DNA from: Fragilaria crotonensis
Taxonomy: Eukaryota; Bacillariophyta; Fragilariophyceae; Fragilariales; Fragilariaceae
Length of the DNA stretch: 42,984 nt
Assembly (NCBI GenBank): GCA_022925895.1
Contig: JAKSYS010000541.1
Location: forward strand, 1-42,984
Direction: 5' to 3'
The first letter of the stretch is position 1, and every line of letters starts with the position of its first letter. Made by a program: the position numbers and the translations under genes. Of the stretch, positions 20,486 through 30,457 are shown piece by piece. The notes beneath the pieces are model-generated. The model saw nothing but the letters and a program-made list of their open reading frames with translations. It made no database searches and was not told where the DNA came from.

Positions 20486-21796
20486 ATGATAGTACAAGAA
20501 CAAGAGGACGAGCAAGATCCAGAATGGAAGCCGCTTCCGTTTGACATTGCTGAATTGGCGAGCCGTAAGATCAATAGGGGTGTCAATCGTTTTCTATCAA
20601 ATTCGCGATTTGTGAATGCCAAATCCGTCCGATCGCTGCCTCAATTTAGCCGAGACGAAATCGTTCTCGGAAAATTGTTGGGGTCTGGAGGTTTCTCTCA
20701 CGTTTACGAGGTGAAATCAATCGCTCAATCTGAACAGAAGGATCCTTCAGCAAAAGAAGACGAGGCACGAGCATCGCTCATTGAACTTGCTAGAAAACGC
20801 CACAAAAATCAAGGGCCATTTGTTGTCAAACATATGAAGGAGAAGTTTCTCGACAACCCGAACAAGTTTCGCCACGCCGGGACTGACTTGGTCATCGAGG
20901 CTCACTTCTTGGCGTCGCTCTCTCACCCTAACATCCTGTCAATCCGAGGGTGGACGAAACATGGCGGACGCGCGTACGCAGGTGGTCTACACTCCGACTT
21001 CTTCCTCATTCTTGACCGACTCGATGAATCCCTCGATGACCGCATCAAGCAATGGTCCAAACAGCTCAAGCGTTACAGGACACCCATCCTTCAGAAGATC
21101 AACCCGAACATGAAGGAGTTGTTGTTCGCTGGGCGTCTGCAAGTAAGCCGTGATATTGCTGGGGCGCTCAGCTACCTACACGAAAACGGTATCATCTACA
21201 GAGACTTGAAACCTGGAAACATCGGATTTGATGCTAACGGTGTGGTCAAACTCTTCGATTTTGGACTTTCAAGAGAGCTGGGACCTTCTTGGTATGAAGG
21301 CTCTCGAGATGACGACGCCGAGCTTTTCGATCTTTCTGGCAAAATTGGAACCCAACGGTATATGGCGCCTGAAGTTGGCTGTAACCGACCATACAACCAA
21401 AAAGCAGATGTATACAGTTTAAGCCTCGTCCTTTGGGAGTGCTTGAGCCTTATTAAGCCATTTGCTTCGCATTCCAAGTCCATCCATCGCACCCTCGTGT
21501 TGGAAGGGGAAGAGAGACCTCCTTTGGAAGTCTCGTGGCCCTACGGCATAAGGTCTCTGCTTCAGTGCAGTTGGTGCTCTGACATTAGCGCCCGCCCCAC
21601 TATGAAAGCATTCCAGGAAATCCTGAGTCGCGAGATTGCTGATCTGAGCGTTGTGCGACCATATAGGACTCGTGTCTCGATCAAGCTTGGCAGATCGAAT
21701 TCCTGGAGATCTCTCTCCGTCGTCTCTCACTCGGCCAGCGTCAGTATTGAGAACAGCCGAATCTCAGCTTATTCCGGTGATTCCATGGATACCTAA
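20486..21796 (+). CDS. Serine/threonine protein kinase, TKL-like
   Basis: A complete intronless kinase of 436 aa from MIVQEQEDEQD; an upstream in-frame ATG at 20393 would add 31 residues. Seen: a glycine loop LGSGGFSHVYEV near residue 70; the ATP-binding lysine in FVVKHMKEK; an acidic/basic insert between strands 1 and 3; the catalytic loop IIYRDLKPGNIGF (Tyr in place of His in HRD); DFGLSREL; an APE-equivalent RYMAPEV; and the C-lobe DVYSLSLVLWECLSL then KPF and W-C-S-D-I-S-A-R-P. The last 50 residues are Ser/Arg-rich and probably disordered. No signal peptide or membrane segment was seen, so a cytosolic or nuclear kinase is likely. Substrate unknown. Confidence 0.9.
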   Translation: MIVQEQEDEQDPEWKPLPFDIAELASRKINRGVNRFLSNSRFVNAKSVRSLPQFSRDEIVLGKLLGSGGFSHVYEVKSIAQSEQKDPSAKEDEARASLIELARKRHKNQGPFVVKHMKEKFLDNPNKFRHAGTDLVIEAHFLASLSHPNILSIRGWTKHGGRAYAGGLHSDFFLILDRLDESLDDRIKQWSKQLKRYRTPILQKINPNMKELLFAGRLQVSRDIAGALSYLHENGIIYRDLKPGNIGFDANGVVKLFDFGLSRELGPSWYEGSRDDDAELFDLSGKIGTQRYMAPEVGCNRPYNQKADVYSLSLVLWECLSLIKPFASHSKSIHRTLVLEGEERPPLEVSWPYGIRSLLQCSWCSDISARPTMKAFQEILSREIADLSVVRPYRTRVSIKLGRSNSWRSLSVVSHSASVSIENSRISAYSGDSMDT

Positions 21797-23172
21797 ATCG
21801 ATGCATTGAAATTGAATTCTAGAATACGTTCGTCGTTTTAGGCAGTAATGGAGCTTGATCGTGTAATGATATTAATGACAAATCAAAAAAGAGCATCCAA
21901 ATGTTTATTGTTTGGGCACAGTTGATCATACGACACTCCATTGAGTACTCTGGAACACCTCATTTCGTCGAGTACACATGATTCTGCTGCTGTTGCACTG
22001 GTAACATTGCATTATCACATCACTCCTTGGGGTGCAGACGTACCCGACGAAGGGATTCAGGCTACCGATGGGCACCGCTCATGAATTGATACTGAGCATC
22101 AATTAGTTCTAGTAGCAAGCAGTCTACAGTGACAATTACCAACTACTACCAGGTACTACAAAGATAATAGATTCAACGGTTCTTGCACAATATACCCACC
22201 ACCCAAGCAAACAAGAACTGCAGTCTTCAGACAGTCTTTTCCATCGTCTCCAATCCCTCTCCACACACCGTAGGCTCCGAGGAAGAGCGATGCTGGTTCA
22301 TAGCTACCACTATACTGGTAGGAGGAGTACTCGAGTAGACTGATGCTATGCATACATACTACATTCCTGGTGCAAGAACAAGTTCTAGAGTGTACTTTCT
22401 GAGTTCACTATCGTCACTTCAAACTGTAAGTCAAGAAGAAGTCTCATACAAACAATACACTACGGTGAGTCGAGGTACAGCATATCATACGCGGTGGTTG
22501 TTGCACCATTGTTGACATCGGAAGCTGAGTCCCATCTAGCTTTGGCTATGAACACTGTGTATGGTACAATGTACAACAACTACAGTTATCCCTGTAAGCT
22601 TCCGCTCAAAAATCCAAATTTTGCAAACATCAAAACCTTGTAATGCAACAAACATCACCCTCCATGTGACAGCAATTTCCAAGATGTGTCCTGCACCATA
22701 TTTGTTAAGTGCAACCATGTTGCAACTGTTGTTGCAGGTCCAGGTTTTCAAGTTGATGCAAAATTGGTGCTGAGACTCCATTGCCATCATCAATCACTGC
22801 AATGCATATATATTCTTATGTTCACAGATACTGTATACTGCACACTGCATACTGACCTTCCAAAAACTGGAATATACTGTACATATGGTACAGTCTACAG
22901 TAGTCTACGTGTAGAATACAGTCTCTATGATAAGCAACTACTTGTACTTGTACTGGTGCTTGTACCACGTATTTGGACTCGGAGTACACTTCTCATACGG
23001 AAGTGATAGCTGAAACACCGTTGATCACCAGTTGTCACTGAAATAGAGTGATACACAAAGTGCTGCTGACAACGGTTTCGTTCGGTCGACAATTTAGTGG
23101 GACCGACGCATGGTAGCCTATTGTGCTGGTCCAGTGGTTTGACGATTTAAGGGAACCAGTCCTGTCTTGACA
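21797..23172. other. Intergenic region between kinase and oxygenase genes
   Basis: No gene was recognised. The stretch is rich in AGTAC/GTACTG words (21945-22180, 22840-22990). The middle (22600-22810) uses many TGCA words (TAATGCAAC, GTTGCAACTGTTGTTGCAGG, ACTGCAATGCAT). The open frames here lack domains and mostly lack an ATG start. Confidence 0.4.
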
Positions 23173-24533
23173 ATGGGAAAGAACCGTTCCAAGAAACGAC
23201 GGGCTGAATCCGAACAGAGAAGCCCCTCCTCCATTGCGGCGTCGCTTGTTGGAAAGCGGAAACTAGTTGAACTAGAATGCGGTGCAATCGAGCCGGAAGA
23301 TCTCGAGATTACTATCCAAACACTAAATAGGGTTGCCACTCAGGAGGGCGCACTTCTAGAAACTTTGGCTGCGAAGCGGTACAAGGATTTGCGACGAGCA
23401 CTTCATCCATTCCAAGAAGCATGGAGGGAACGATTTGATCCAATTGATTATCCTGCCCGTGTTACTGCGTTGTTGGAACAGCAACAGTGGACCCCAGTGT
23501 TGTTCGCTCTGGAGGGCTGCGCGTACTACTTCGAAAACAAATTGAAGCGAGGCACAATCCAACGCTGGGTTCGATTTTGCGATGAATGTAAATCTCCTGG
23601 TCTGAAACTGAAGTTGATTGCTGCGATTCTCAGGTGTGCATCGCCAGAAACTCCGAATGAAGATGGCGCCATGAATCGGCATGATCCTCGTCGGGTACTA
23701 CTCGAACAGGATCTTGAAGGAATCTCGAGATTGCGAATCGAGTGAAATGGAATCCACCGGAATGTAAAACGCTGCCACTTATTTCGGATGAGGGTTGGAA
23801 GGTTCCCACCGATATTCAAATCATCCATCACGTTTCAGCCGAGGATCGGAAGCCACCGAATCACCACGATCTCAAGATATCATACACAGATACAACCGTG
23901 CTGTCGCAAGACTACAACACACTTGCAATCGAGAAACATGTAGTACCTCCAATCCCTGGTGCCGTGCTCTTGACTAACGTGTTAATGGCACATGAATGCC
24001 AACGACTAATCCTGACGGCAGAACGCATGGGTTACTCACCAGACCACCCAGTTGAAAGCATGGAAGCCACTGGTATTGATACATGCGAGTGGTTGGCTCT
24101 AAAGGAGTCAGAACTTCTGTTTCAGCGAGTACTGCCTTATCTGCCTGCAACCATTCAAGGGGAGGATGTGACCGGGATCAATTCTAGATGGCGACTCTTT
24201 CGATACAGTACTGATTCCGTTTATCGTCCCCATATTGATGGTTCCTGGCCGGCAAGTGCGCTGCAGGATGGGAAATATATATCTGACGACTCCCATAGGA
24301 GTCGATTGACCTTTCTGGTATATTTGAACGATGGATTTGAGGGTGGAGGAACGACGTTTTATCTTCCCAAGAACGGGGGTTTGGAAGCGGTGTCTGTTAC
24401 TCCACACGCAGGAAATGTATTGCTCTTCCCTCAGGGGAATACTGCTAGTCTAGTGCACGAGGGCAGCAAAGTGGAGAGCAAGGACCGCTGCAAGTATGTG
24501 ATTCGAACCGACGTATTGTACAAGAAGAAATGA
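23173..24533 (+). CDS. 2OG-Fe(II) oxygenase (prolyl-4-hydroxylase-like), one frame break
   Basis: Two open frames overlap by four bases at 23742-23745 and are best read as one gene. The first (ATG 23173, MGKNRSKKRRAESEQ) has a very basic start and an unrecognised all-alpha-looking region (RERFDPIDYPARVTALLEQQ). The second has no ATG; it begins at best with GTG 23742 and carries the dioxygenase: LTNVLMAHECQRLI, the iron ligands H and D in YRPHIDGSW (about 24230), GGGTTFYLP, the distal His in LVHEGSKV (about 24455) and the 2-oxoglutarate arginine in KYVIRTDVLY. Such enzymes hydroxylate proteins or nucleic acids using 2-oxoglutarate and O2. Reading EIANRVKWNPPE in the -1 frame gives a smooth join, so one base is probably missing between 23718 and 23745. 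The basic start could be a nuclear localisation signal. Substrate unknown. Confidence 0.75.
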
Positions 24534-24539
24534 TATACC

Positions 24540-24881
24540 TGTAAGCCTGCTTTGGTGGCACTGAGTTGCAGTAGAGTTCACTCTAACGGAGGCCGTGTGT
24601 GTTAGTCCCTCAAATCCTCAAGGTCGAGTCGCTCCTGCGCGGGTGGCAAAGTAGTGAATACGGTATGGAATTCTAAGCACATTGCTGCATCTGACGCACG
24701 AGTTTGACCAATTAGGTGAAGTGGCGGACCTTTAAGCCAATATGATTTAACTAGACTACAGATAGGCCTCGACCTTAAGGTCTTCGACCCTTGACCATAT
24801 TCTACCATACAAAAAGTCCAAGGAAGACGAATAAACAAAGTAGAGTTTTTGATTTGATTTGAACACAGAAAGATAGTGTAC
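24540..24881. other. Intergenic region before the tRNA
   Basis: Nothing recognised; short open frames only. Confidence 0.4.
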
Positions 24882-24954
24882 GCTCGTGTGGTCTAGGGGT
24901 TATGACGCGGCTTTCACACAGCCGAGGTCGCGAGTTCGATTCTCGCCTCGAGTA
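24882..24954 (+). tRNA. tRNA-Val, anticodon CAC
   Basis: The 73-nt sequence folds as a cloverleaf. The acceptor GCTCGTG pairs with CTCGAGT (a G-T first pair and one T-T mismatch at 6:67). The D stem is GTC/GAC with GG in the loop. The anticodon stem CGGCT/AGCCG encloses TTCACAC, so the anticodon is CAC. The variable loop is AGGTC, and the T arm is GCGAG-TTCGATT-CTCGC. The discriminator is A; CCA is not encoded, as normal in eukaryotes. No intron. Confidence 0.93.
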
Positions 24955-24959
24955 TTTTT
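24955..24959 (+). terminator. RNA polymerase III terminator
   Basis: Five T residues directly follow the tRNA discriminator base, a standard Pol III stop. Confidence 0.75.
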
Positions 24960-26037
24960 ACTCCACTTTTCAACTTTTTTCGTTCGAATATTTTTTAATG
25001 GAAATTTCAATATCCACTGAAAAATTGCTTTTGAAAATCAAATTTCATTGCAGCAAAAATTTGCTTATTTGCTTGCTTACTGAACAGAAAAATTGTGTAA
25101 GTTAAAACAACCTTGTTGGCTTGGATGGATCAACAATCAACACCATGACTTACAATAATGTTCTCACATCATGCAAATCGGAGCACGGCTGGAACGCAAA
25201 CTCAACTGTCTCAAACTTTATAACGGCTGGAATATGGACGGGGGTTGACGGCCGGACGACAAAAATGTGCGAAGGGTGCTTTGCACCGTGAAAAATGAAT
25301 TATCAAATACGTGGACCTCAAACTACCTGACATTTTAGAGAAATTTCTTATCTTAACAGAAGTACCAAGAAAGGACTTTCATTTTGGAATCAAGTGGTTA
25401 CGTGGAACTCAAATGACCTGACATTTAGAGAAATTTCTTAAGTTTCTAAACGTAGCAGCGTGGAAGTATCAAGAAAGGACTTTCATTTTGGAATCGAGTG
25501 GTTTCAAATGCATTCTATAACAGTATGCGCCTAAAGGTAGGGAGTACTGTAGACTGTAGTACTCAGACTCAGAGTACCAGATACTTGGGGTTTTCAGTTT
25601 TCAGTGCATCATTCTTGAGAAAATAGGGAAGTTAGGGAAATTGTTCACGGAAGACTCCAGTACTACTCTACTAGTAGGTTTACTGGTTACCACTGTACCG
25701 ATACTCGAACATGACGAACGATGACTGCTGACGTAGACCTTTATTCGTTGTGATCGAACTTTTTCGAGAAAGATACCATTTCCGAGTTCTCATTCGTCCT
25801 CTGGGTTCGCGTCGATGACCGACGAAGAGCGCAGGGTGTCAAGTTTTTTGACTGTAGTCAATCGTATGCAGGATGCAGGGTCACGCGATTCTTGTAACAT
25901 CACAAATGCGAAGCATCACCTTGAACTGACACGAACTCAAAATTGAACTAGGGTGATGGAAGAAGAATCCATACAGCGTCACTCACAAAAAGATCGTTGA
26001 GACATAACAAAACATTACTCAAAAGTAAACTTGAAAC
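24960..26037. other. Intergenic region between tRNA-Val and PEPCK
   Basis: It contains the imperfect tandem duplication at 25309-25503 and GTAC-rich words around 25540-25700. The part nearest the PEPCK start is unremarkable. No gene was recognised. Confidence 0.4.
25309..25503. repeat. Imperfect tandem duplication (91 and 104 bp units)
   Basis: Copy 1 is 25309-25399 and copy 2 is 25400-25503. Both start ACGTGGA-CTCAAA, share TTAGAGAAATTTCTTA, and end AAGAAAGGACTTTCATTTTG then GAATC-AGTGGTT. They differ in the middle, where copy 2 is longer. Confidence 0.85.
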
Positions 26038-28007
26038 ATGTTGGCATCATCAGGCCGCATCATGCTTCACAGAGCTTCCGCCATTGGCGGCAGGTTGGCA
26101 CTTCGCGCCTTGGTAACTCATGCCTTTGCATCTGGTTTTCCTGGGCCTAACAAGGTGAGAAATGAAAGAAGCAACCACGGATGTTCATGACTGTCCTTCC
26201 CTAACACAAAGGTCCGATAATACAGCTCGCTTCAACCCCTATCACTCGTCGTTTCCAATCTGCATTGGTTCAAGAGGAGTTGGAACCCCGAGATGCCTAT
26301 AGGGTAGCACGAACGTTCGAGGGGACCGATGCTTGTCTGAAAGCCGGCATTTCGCCACTTGGCATAAGTGGTCCTTCTATCGTCTACCGAAATTTGTCCT
26401 TCCAAGATTTGTTTGAACATGAGCAGGCCAACAAAGAAGGCTTCGTTGCAGCAGCTGACTGTGGCCCTACCTTCACTGTCGACACAGGCAAATTCACCGG
26501 CCGTTCACCGAAGGACAAGTGGATCGTGAAGAACATCGGATCGGAGTCCGACGCCAACATAGACTGGGGTGAAGTCAACCAGCCCACGCGACCTGAGGTA
26601 TTTGACAAACTCTATGAAAAGGCCGTCGCTCACTTTAATACAAGAGACACCGCATACGTCTTCGACGGCTACTGTGGTGCAAGCCCTATGTCGCGAAAGA
26701 AGGTTCGCTTCATCCACGAAATGGCTTGGCAGCAGCACTTTGTGACCAATATGTTTATTCGTCCCGAAACGGAGAGCGAGTTGGAAGACTTTGATCCAGA
26801 CTTTACGATCATCAACTGCTGCAGTCAAGTTGCTGAGGACTGGAAGGAACTGGGCTTGCACAGCGATACAGCGGTCGTCTTCAACGTGGAAAAGAAAGTT
26901 GCCGTTATCTTCGGTACTTGGTACGGAGGGGAGAATAAAAAGGGAATTTTCTCCCTCATGAATTACTGGCTGCCGATGCAGGGCCATTTATCTATGCACT
27001 GCAGCGCCAATGTTGGTAGGGATGGAGATGTCGCCCTCTTCTTTGGGCTCAGTGGTACTGGCAAAACCACATTGAGCGCCGATCCTCATCGGGCCTTGAT
27101 AGGCGACGATGAGCACGGATGGGACGAACACGGTATTTTCAACTTCGAAGGCGGCTGCTATGCAAAGACAATCAACTTGTCAGAAAGGACAGAACCTGAC
27201 ATCTACCATGCCATCAAAACAGATGCTCTCTTGGAGAACGTAAAATTGGTCGACAAGGAAGGTAAAAAGGTTCCCGACTACTTTGACGTATCGAAGACTG
27301 AGAATGGCCGCGTTTCATATCCGATTTTTCATATCCCGAATTATGTAAGTGCCTTCAATCTTCGAGTTTGCTGAAAATTGGACATTTCCTGATTGCCTCC
27401 TTTCGTTTAGCACAAACCACAAATGGCTGGGCACCCAAACAACATCATCTTCTTGAGTTGTGATGCCTTTGGAGTCCTGCCACCTGTGGCCAAACTCAGT
27501 CCACAACAGGCCATGTATCACTTTCTTTCTGGTTACACTGCCAAGGTTGCGGGGACGGAACGAGGCATCAAGGAACCGGCTGCCACTTTCTCTGCCTGTT
27601 TTGGAGCTGCGTTCATGACTCTGTGCCCAACTCGGTACGCTGACTTGTTACACGACAAGCTCGAAGAACATGGAACATCTGCGTATCTAGTGAACAGTGG
27701 CTGGTCCGGCGGACCATATGGCATCGGAAATCGTATGTCTATCAATACGACGCGCGCCTGCATTGACGCTATCCTAGACGGCAGCATCAATGACGCTGAA
27801 ATGGTTAAGGATCCAATCTTTGGGTTCGAAGTCCCGAAGGCTCTTCACGACGTTGATTCAGATCTCTTGAATCCGAAGTCAACCTGGCCCGACGAGGCAG
27901 CATATGATGCAGCGGCCAAGAACCTGGCTGAAATGTACATCTCCAATTTCACAAAGTATGAGGGAGCGGGATCGGTCGATTACACACAATTCGGACCAAA
28001 GCTTTGA
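26038..28007 (+). CDS. PCK: Phosphoenolpyruvate carboxykinase (ATP), mitochondrial; three exons
   Basis: Converts oxaloacetate plus ATP to phosphoenolpyruvate and CO2 (gluconeogenesis; also discussed for C4-like carbon handling in diatoms). Exons are 26038-26154, 26226-27344 and 27411-28007; both introns are phase 0, and the product is 610 aa. The N-terminus ([20 protein letters not shown], then [12 protein letters not shown] in exon 2) is rich in Arg and Ser with no acidic residue, a mitochondrial presequence; the mature enzyme of about 550 aa matches the family. Motifs: [28 protein letters not shown], the kinase loop [14 protein letters not shown], metal site [25 protein letters not shown], and C-terminal [17 protein letters not shown]. 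No frame breaks. The acceptor at 26225 was chosen because the earlier AG at 26211 leaves the wrong phase. Confidence 0.95.
26155..26225 (+). other. PEPCK intron 1
   Basis: 71 bp, GTGAGA to ATACAG, phase 0. It separates part of the presequence from the rest, and an in-frame stop (TAA 26202-26204) lies inside it. Confidence 0.85.
27345..27410 (+). other. PEPCK intron 2
   Basis: 66 bp, GTAAGT to GTTTAG, phase 0. It joins HIPNY to HKPQMAGHP and restores the conserved sequence. Confidence 0.92.
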
Positions 28008-28751
28008 ACAGCGACTTGCTGAAGTTGCGAGGGGAAATTGATCTGGAAAGGCTGTCAATAAGCTGCATATGAAATCCAGCAGTGAACATCATGCTGTTCA
28101 TTTTGAAGTATACTAGTAGGATATAGGTATTCAAACTTTGTCAGATGTGGCTTTGGTCTTTGGTGTAGGCGGAGCGCGGAGTATTGCATAGGAAAAGATG
28201 GTCGGGAGTGCCAACACTTACTGATCATGGGTCGACCTCATCGTATCGAACGTTGTCCTTTCTCTTCGAGTCTTCGAGAGGCCTCCTCGAGTCTTGGCAT
28301 CTTCAGTGGGATAGAAAAAATTGTTTCGACCTCATCGTATCGAACGTTGTCCTTTCTCTTCGAGTCTTCGAGAGGCCTCCTCGAGTCTTGGCATCTTCAG
28401 TGGGATAGAAAAAATTGTTTGGAACATACAGTCATACAGTATCATATTGCATAGTAGTACTTGCGTACCTCTAATACTCCAAGTACTGCTAACTGGTACT
28501 GGTAGCATGAAATACCCGGTACGTGTATGACATACTGGCGGTCGCTGGTATGTTTACTGGATACTGGAGTCACTCCCACACCGTGACCATCAGAAAGCGT
28601 CTGTCTCCCTGTCCAACCCGGCAGGTTTCCGTTCTCCACCAGTGTATCTGCCCTTTTATTTCTTTATTAGAACAAGTGCTCCCACCCATCACGACCTCAC
28701 CCATACATCCAATTGTTGTGACAAGAACGCCAACTCTGGGTGAAACCCAAC
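28008..28751. other. Intergenic region between PEPCK and the methyltransferase gene
   Basis: It contains the exact 94-bp tandem duplication (28232-28419), then a GTAC-rich patch at 28455-28560. No gene was recognised; open frames over the duplication are repeat artefacts. Confidence 0.5.
28232..28419. repeat. Exact tandem duplication, 2 x 94 bp
   Basis: Copy 1 is 28232-28325 and copy 2 is 28326-28419. They look identical base for base, from TCGACCTCATCGTATCG to GATAGAAAAAATTGTT. Each unit contains an imperfect palindrome around GAGAGGCCTCCTC. The lack of divergence means a recent event, or an assembly artefact. Confidence 0.93.
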
Positions 28752-30457
28752 ATGACTGTGACGAATGTGAGAAAATGGTTCATCGTCGTGCTACTCTTCG
28801 CTTCATCGCATGCCTTTTCGACTGCCCCAAATCAAAGAACAAATACGGTTCGTCGACCTGTTACAAACGACAACGTCGACCTTGAGCAAGCAAGCAACCG
28901 GTACATTGCTACTTGCATTCCTGGTCTAGCCCCTGTCCTTGCCGATGAGCTGGAGGCCTTGGGTGCTTTTGATATAAACCTATCCGGAAATTCGGCAGTT
29001 GGATTTCGAGGATCACCAGAGGTTGGCCTCAAATCACTGCTTCGTCTGAGGACGGCCCACCGACTCATGGAGTTGGTGTCCACCTCGGAAGAGATGGTAT
29101 CAACGAGGGATGACATTCATCACTTCATCAAGGAGACTCTGGACGTTAAAGAGTTATTGGGAGATGGTAAGGGTGGGCTCTTGACGATCAGTGTGGCGGT
29201 TGTCATGAATGGAAGGATCCCTCCCGATATCAATCATTCACACTACACAGCTCTGAGTATTAAAAATGCTCTTTGTGACACGGTTCGTGACTTGAGAGGC
29301 GACCGCCCGGATGTGGATGTGGACAATGCCGACGTACCTTTAGTTGCCATCCTCCGAGGGTTCGGGAAGGTGCCGAGATTTCGTTATACCGGTGCCTTCA
29401 CCCACCTGGTAGTCTTCACCGCCGCGGGTATCGTGGAGGAAGTGCCATGCATAAGGCTGCCATGAAAGAGAGCATGGCCGCAGGTTTGTTGTTAAAGGCA
29501 GGATGGCAAGAGAAGTGCATAGCGGCAAGGACGACTGGGGAATCGCTAGTTTTGCTTGACCCGATGGGTGGCAGTGGTTCCCTTGTTGTGGAGGCAGCCA
29601 TGATAGCTGCCAATCTATCACCGGGGTTGATGAGAATCAAGTGTGGCATGTCGGGCTTCCAAGTTCCTCCTGTGCTGCGATGGAAATCTGGTCGTGGTAT
29701 GATGGATACATGGAAAGTATTCCTACAGGAAGCAACTGAAGAGGCAAGGGAAGGTCTCCAATGGATTTCAAGTTCAGGCCAAATCGAATTGATGGTGAAT
29801 GATATCCACGCAGGGGCATTAGAGATTTGTGATGCGTCCCTCCGACAAGCCGGTCTGGCAAACACGGTCTCCCTTCGTCAAGGGGACTGCAAAGAATTAG
29901 ATTTGAATAATCAGAAGTGTTTGATTGTGACCAATCCTCCCTGGGGTGTCCGCTTGACTGATGACATGGAAGAGAGTTGGGAATCATTGAGGTCACTTTT
30001 GAGACGTTGCGCACCTGGGACTGAAGCGTGGGTCTTGTCGGGGAACAAGGATGCCACGAAACATCTTGGACTCCGACGATCTCAGAGCATGGTTCTCAAG
30101 ACTGCTGATCAAGACCTACGATGGATCCAATACATCATCATGGACAAGTCAAGTCAAGTTGTTGGAGCAGGAGCCTACGACGGAGATGACGTCGAGATGA
30201 CCAATTTTCCTCGGGAGCGAAATCATCACAGTGATCTTCGTCAGTCGGAGAAATGGTCGCAAACTCGCCAAATCGAGAAGAGGCCTGATAATCGTCCTGA
30301 GAATAGGAGGTCAGCACAAAGTGGAGCGGCTCGTTCCGGTTACAAGGCGCGCTCGGTAGCGATGGGTCGAGCCTCTCCTCTACCTAAGCGAAAGGGCGAT
30401 ACTGATCCCATGACGGAGAAGGATCGAGAAGCAAGAAAGAACTCTTGGAGTTTGTGA
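28752..30457 (+). CDS. THUMP-domain rRNA guanine methyltransferase (RlmL/RlmK-like), plastid-directed; one frame break
   Basis: Probably methylates a guanine (N2) of plastid 23S rRNA using S-adenosylmethionine. The start MTVTNVRKWFIVVLLFASSH is a signal peptide followed by A-F-S-T-A-P, which resembles the ASAFAP cleavage motif of diatom plastid preproteins. A THUMP-like N-terminal region follows (RYIATCIPGLAPVLADELEA, VGFRGSPEVGLKSLLRLRTA). The methyltransferase core has LHRRGYRGG, MHKAAMKESMAAGLLLKAGW, motif I LLDPMGGSGSLVVEAA (Gly for the usual Cys) and catalytic NPPWGVRL (about 29935). The C-terminal 80 residues are basic and low-complexity. The first frame runs to 29465; the core continues in the -1 frame. 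SLYRCLHPPGSLHRRGYR read from about 29381 shows the shift lies near 29355-29375, so one base is probably missing. Confidence 0.85.

Noticed and set aside
23742-23745. Four-base overlap of two ORFs read as an operon-like pair
   Set aside because: Bacterial-style coupling is not expected in a nuclear genome, the second frame has no ATG, and the -1 reading joins smoothly. One broken gene is more likely.
26210-26211. Alternative acceptor AG for PEPCK intron 1
   Set aside because: Using it leaves exon 2 out of phase with the conserved enzyme sequence; the AG at 26225 keeps phase 0.
28184-28530. Three overlapping open frames with repeated Ser-rich peptides
   Set aside because: They are translations of the 94-bp tandem duplication, not genes.
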